A stretch of DNA of 64,000 nt, taken from NCBI GenBank assembly GCA_016713425.1, contig JADJPE010000005.1, forward strand, positions 5,926,501 through 5,990,500. Reading direction: 5' to 3'. Source of the DNA: Deltaproteobacteria bacterium. GTDB lineage: Bacteria; Myxococcota; Kuafuiibacteriia; Kuafuiibacteriales; Kuafuiibacteriaceae. Below are positions 60,833 to 64,000 of this stretch, piece after piece (the first letter of the stretch is position 1; each line of letters begins with the position of its first letter). The notes under the pieces were generated by a model, which was not told where the DNA came from, did not search any database, and was given only the letters and a program-made list of their open reading frames with translations. Made by a program: the position numbers and the translations under genes.

Positions 60833-62533
60833 TCAGAAGATTCCAGCCTGATTCATCACCGGACCATATTTCCGGTCGACGCCCATGATGTGAGTCACCA
60901 ACCAGTCGCGGAGGAAGCCAAGCACCTCGATGAGATCGACGCCTTTGCCCGACTCGAGAGAAGCTTGCATCTCCGCCACCTTCGCCAGAAGCGTGGCGTG
61001 AATTCGTCGATGCCCATCGAGGTCAGGATAGTGCGCGCGCACCATCGATTCTTCTTCGCGAGCAAAATGTGCGCGTGTGAAGTCGGCCAAGTCGCGAAAG
61101 GTCGGGAGCAGCTTTTCCGCCGGTGATTTTTCCTTAATCTTGCGATGGAGTTCGTTGATGTAGGCGAAGATCTTCTTGTGGTCGTCGTTGAGCGCCGTAA
61201 CGTGCACGTCGTAGTCGTCAGAGAAGCGGCAGAGCTCCACGGCCGCGGCATCAGCGAGTCGACGCGCGTCATCGGGGAGCCGAACCCGACGAAGGCGCCG
61301 CACGACGTCTCCGCCATGACTCAGGACCTCGAGTGCTTGCGCGTAGGAGGTCACGGCATCGGCTTCGATGCTGGACCCCGACCGTTCGAGTTCATTGATC
61401 GCACTCGCCACCGAGTTCGAAAGACGTGTCGTCCCGAGAATGCTTCGGCTCACATCCTGCACCGCGAGTGCACCTTCGCTGACGTTGGAGCTCATCTCTT
61501 TGATGCGTTCCGTCGCATCGACCACGTTGTGGGCGATGTGCCCAGTTGTCACGGACTGTTCCTCCGAGGCGGCCGCGATCGTCGTGATGGCTTCGTTCAC
61601 GTTCTTCATCTCGCGGCTAACCGTCGTCATCGCTTCCACAGTTCGAAGCGTCACCTCATGAATGATGCCGATCTTTGACTGAATATCCTTGGTTGCCGAG
61701 TGGGTCTGAGACGCCAGCTCCTTGACCTCTTTCGCGACGACGGCAAAGCCCTTCCCCATCTCGCCCGCCCGCGCCGATTCGATCGTCGCGTTGAGCGCCA
61801 GGAGTTTCGTTTGGTCGGATATCTCAGAGATCGCAGAGGTCACGACGTCGATATCTTTCGCCGAGGCGGTCAGCTCATTGACCAAGGCCAGGGCGGCCGT
61901 CACGCTTTCCATCGCCTCTCGACTTATCATCGACGCACGGGCCGAATTGGCGGCGATCTCTCTCGAAGCTGTCGTCAGCTCTTGGATGCTGCCCTGAACC
62001 GACTCGAAGTTGTCTTCCGAATGGGTGGCGGCATCCGCGATCGACTTCATATTGGCGCTCAGCTCCTCCGTGGATGCCGACACGCTGTTCATGTTGAGCC
62101 GCATCTCCTCCGTCGCCGAAAGGACTCCGGAGAGGTGCTGACGAATGTTCGACGCATTCTCACGAACCGCCTTGGCCGTGTCGTTCATCGTCGATGAAGC
62201 GCGTTCGGTCATCCGACTGCCGAGGGAGATCTCCACGAAGCCAGCGCGAAGCGCCTCCAACATCGATGAGAACGCGCCAATGAGCGGATCGCGCTCCGCC
62301 CATTCAGCGTCGATCTCGAGGCACATGTTGCCCTCTGCCACGTCATTCATGAGGCCGATCAGATAGTCGTCTCGCTCGGACGAGCGCACCTTCCCGCCGT
62401 TCGCCACGCGCACGCGCGGGGCAGTCTTCGACGGTGTCGCTCGATGCGTGTTGGCCGAGCTTCGCTTCTCGCCATTCGCCTCTTGGAACTTTTCGCGCGG
62501 AGACGATTTACGACGCGGCTCAGGATTCCTCAT
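60833..62533 (-). CDS. Soluble chemoreceptor with C-terminal hemerythrin domain
   Basis: A 566-residue methyl-accepting protein without membrane segments. A basic N-terminus leads into an MCP signalling coiled coil whose tip reads EISDQTKLLALNATIESARAGEMGKGFAVVAKEV. After about residue 430 comes a bacteriohemerythrin domain with the iron ligands in HVTALNDDHKKIF, HFAREEESMV, HRRIHATLL and HIMGVDRKY. The di-iron site binds O2, so it likely reports oxygen from the cytoplasm. ATG 62533 has AGGAG 8 nt upstream. It lies between cheA and cheW. Confidence 0.92.
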   Translation of the reverse strand: MRNPEPRRKSSPREKFQEANGEKRSSANTHRATPSKTAPRVRVANGGKVRSSERDDYLIGLMNDVAEGNMCLEIDAEWAERDPLIGAFSSMLEALRAGFVEISLGSRMTERASSTMNDTAKAVRENASNIRQHLSGVLSATEEMRLNMNSVSASTEELSANMKSIADAATHSEDNFESVQGSIQELTTASREIAANSARASMISREAMESVTAALALVNELTASAKDIDVVTSAISEISDQTKLLALNATIESARAGEMGKGFAVVAKEVKELASQTHSATKDIQSKIGIIHEVTLRTVEAMTTVSREMKNVNEAITTIAAASEEQSVTTGHIAHNVVDATERIKEMSSNVSEGALAVQDVSRSILGTTRLSNSVASAINELERSGSSIEADAVTSYAQALEVLSHGGDVVRRLRRVRLPDDARRLADAAAVELCRFSDDYDVHVTALNDDHKKIFAYINELHRKIKEKSPAEKLLPTFRDLADFTRAHFAREEESMVRAHYPDLDGHRRIHATLLAKVAEMQASLESGKGVDLIEVLGFLRDWLVTHIMGVDRKYGPVMNQAGIF

Positions 62534-62555
62534 GAATACAACTCCTCTATGCAGG

Positions 62556-64000
62556 TCACGACGACAGACGGGCGTCGTCCGTTCGTTTCTGGGGTCCAAA
62601 GCCAGAGTTTTGGACTGGATCCTTGTTCAAATAGTGGCTAGCACGGTCGAGAATCTGATCCCGATCGAGCTTGATGAGGTATTCGTTGAGGCCAACCTCG
62701 AGCCCACGGCGCTCGGCGACCTCACCGGAGAGCGACGTCACCGCGATCATCGGCAGCCCGCGGAAGCGGTCCTGCGCCCGGACCCGGCGCGTCATCTCGA
62801 GTCCATCCATCACCGGCATCTCGATATCCGTGATCACAAGGCCGACGCGGTCGGCGTTCTCCTCGAGGAGTCGGAGCCCTGCCTGCCCATCTTCGGCTCG
62901 AATCGAGTCAAAACCTCCTTCTTGGAGACATTGAACGAGCTGCTTGCGGAAGAAGGGAGAATCTTCAACCACAAGGACAAGTCGCTTCGGGGGCTCGACC
63001 GTCGCCGTTCGTGCGCCGTCGAGTTCAAGGCGCGCCCCGTCGCGTCGGGCGGCGGCTTCTCGACCTCCATCGCGGCCATGACCGGGCACGCCGAAGAACG
63101 GGTCCGAGCCTGGGATTTCGGGCGGACGCGCAACGTCTCCTCGATGGTCTCCGAGTTGGATACGCCGATCCCGACGAGCGCTCATGGCGTTGAGGTCGGG
63201 AATCAGTCGGTCGACCATCCCGTACACATCGGCCAGAAGCACGACACGCTCCTGAATCAACGTCGAGCCGAAGATGCCTGGCTGAGCATGAGACACGTCG
63301 TCGATGTCATCCGAGCCATCGACGATATCGTGCACTTGCCCGACCAGGAGACCGACATCGCGGCCGTAGATGTTGCAAATCACGACCGACGCCACACGCG
63401 CATCCGGGCTCGGCGTCGTCTCCGCAATCTCCTCGATCGCGATCAGAGGCAAGATCTTGCCGTCGCTGGTCAACGTCCTGCGACCCCCGGCCGTGGTGAT
63501 CGACGATCTCTGGATTCGCTGGATGCGCCCGACCAGACCGAACGGAATCCCGAAATACTCGCCAGGCGCATTCTCGACGATGAGGTAGGTCTGCGAGTCA
63601 CTCGACGGCTTTCGTGACATCACACGCTCGCTCTCCGCGATCATGCTTTGTACCGAGCCAAGAGACGCCGAATTCGCGAGCCCCGCGACGCTGAGAATGA
63701 GCGCCACCGCCCCGTCGCCCAAGATCGTGGCGCCTGCGTATTCGCGGCAGCGAGCCATGTGAAATCCAAGCGGCTTGACGACGATCTCTTCGGAGTCCAA
63801 GAGCTGGTCGACGACGAGCCCGAAGCGCACGGTGCTCGTACTCAGAACAACCACGTTGACAGCGCTCGCCGGAGCACGACGACGATCTTGTTCCCTTCGA
63901 CGCTCATCGATGTCGCGGGTCAACGAGATCGATGAGCTCGAGTTTCGGGGCACCGAGGCATCGGTCTCCGCTCGTCGGTCTGTGAGCCGAACCCGGCGAT
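62556..64000 (-). CDS. cheA: Hybrid CheA kinase, C-terminal part (runs off window)
   Basis: The frame is open to the window end, so the phosphotransfer and kinase domains lie outside. Visible here: the segment after the kinase core with RFGLVVDQLLDSEEIVVKPLG and ILGDGAVALILSVAGLA, a CheW-like domain (YFGIPFGLVGRIQRI; LLVGQVHDIVDG), a Gly/Arg/Asp linker, and a C-terminal receiver (LVVEDSPFFR, Asp in ITDIEMPVMDG, Lys in YLIKLD). Such CheA-CheW-REC hybrids are common in Myxococcota. A GTG at 63953 could be misread as the start, but the frame continues upstream. Confidence 0.85.
   Translation of the reverse strand, partial: RRVRLTDRRAETDASVPRNSSSSISLTRDIDERRREQDRRRAPASAVNVVVLSTSTVRFGLVVDQLLDSEEIVVKPLGFHMARCREYAGATILGDGAVALILSVAGLANSASLGSVQSMIAESERVMSRKPSSDSQTYLIVENAPGEYFGIPFGLVGRIQRIQRSSITTAGGRRTLTSDGKILPLIAIEEIAETTPSPDARVASVVICNIYGRDVGLLVGQVHDIVDGSDDIDDVSHAQPGIFGSTLIQERVVLLADVYGMVDRLIPDLNAMSARRDRRIQLGDHRGDVARPPEIPGSDPFFGVPGHGRDGGREAAARRDGARLELDGARTATVEPPKRLVLVVEDSPFFRKQLVQCLQEGGFDSIRAEDGQAGLRLLEENADRVGLVITDIEMPVMDGLEMTRRVRAQDRFRGLPMIAVTSLSGEVAERRGLEVGLNEYLIKLDRDQILDRASHYLNKDPVQNSGFGPQKRTDDARLSS

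Overview
The window is GC-rich DNA, almost certainly chromosomal, from a Gram-negative bacterium. It most resembles Myxococcota (Deltaproteobacteria-like). The reasons are the large predicted lipoproteins with Cys lipoboxes, a myxobacterial-style Ser/Thr kinase with the HRDVTPAN catalytic loop, a complete-looking core of a Glt/Nfs-type trans-envelope machine in canonical gene order, complex I genes, and a hemerythrin-linked chemotaxis cluster. No rRNA, tRNA or CRISPR array was seen. GTG and TTG starts are common, and several starts were moved from the longest frame using Shine-Dalgarno sequences, stop/start overlaps or signal peptides.

Layout. 1-8374 (minus): a penicillin-binding protein 1C that runs off the left edge, and its usual partner, a bacterial alpha-2-macroglobulin with an intact thioester motif. 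8678-18180 (minus): one long same-strand run of a small lipoprotein, a membrane-anchored Ser/Thr kinase, a membrane HSP90-like ATPase, a second HSP90-like ATPase ending in an HELAH metal-site motif, then nuoG, nuoH and nuoI. A TPR-like envelope protein is transcribed divergently (18222-20174). This kinase/dual-HSP90 set is the best candidate here for an undescribed system.

20200-34700 is accessory DNA: a group II intron reverse-transcriptase remnant, an unknown cargo-like gene, an HtrA-like lipoprotein protease, a GT39/GT2 glycosyltransferase pair, a lipoprotein with plant-type leucine-rich repeats, and a graveyard of mobile pieces (purE 3' fragment, IS3 end, Rhs pseudogene, IS66 transposase fragment, IS3 orfA/orfB).

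34621-38769 (minus) is a DUF4178 / small Gly-rich membrane protein / DUF350 / membrane aminopropyltransferase operon, a known envelope-stress and polyamine neighbourhood. It is followed by threonine synthase, a J-domain protein, a voltage-gated sodium channel homologue, a lipoprotein and RNase Z. 44169-54612 (minus) holds six genes matching the B-C-D-E-F-G order of the Myxococcus Glt (gliding) and Nfs (spore coat) machines. 54762-58263 (plus) has a Cys-rich lipoprotein, a von Willebrand A protein and a membrane coiled-coil protein. 58211-64000 (minus) is a chemotaxis operon: cheA (hybrid, partial), a soluble MCP with hemerythrin domain, cheW, cheB, cheR.

A theme running through the whole window is in-frame short tandem repeats that lengthen linkers or tails in unrelated proteins (PBP1C, both HSP90-like proteins, the TPR protein, LRR lipoprotein, FHA protein, RNase Z, aminopropyltransferase and others), plus one such array between cheW and cheB.
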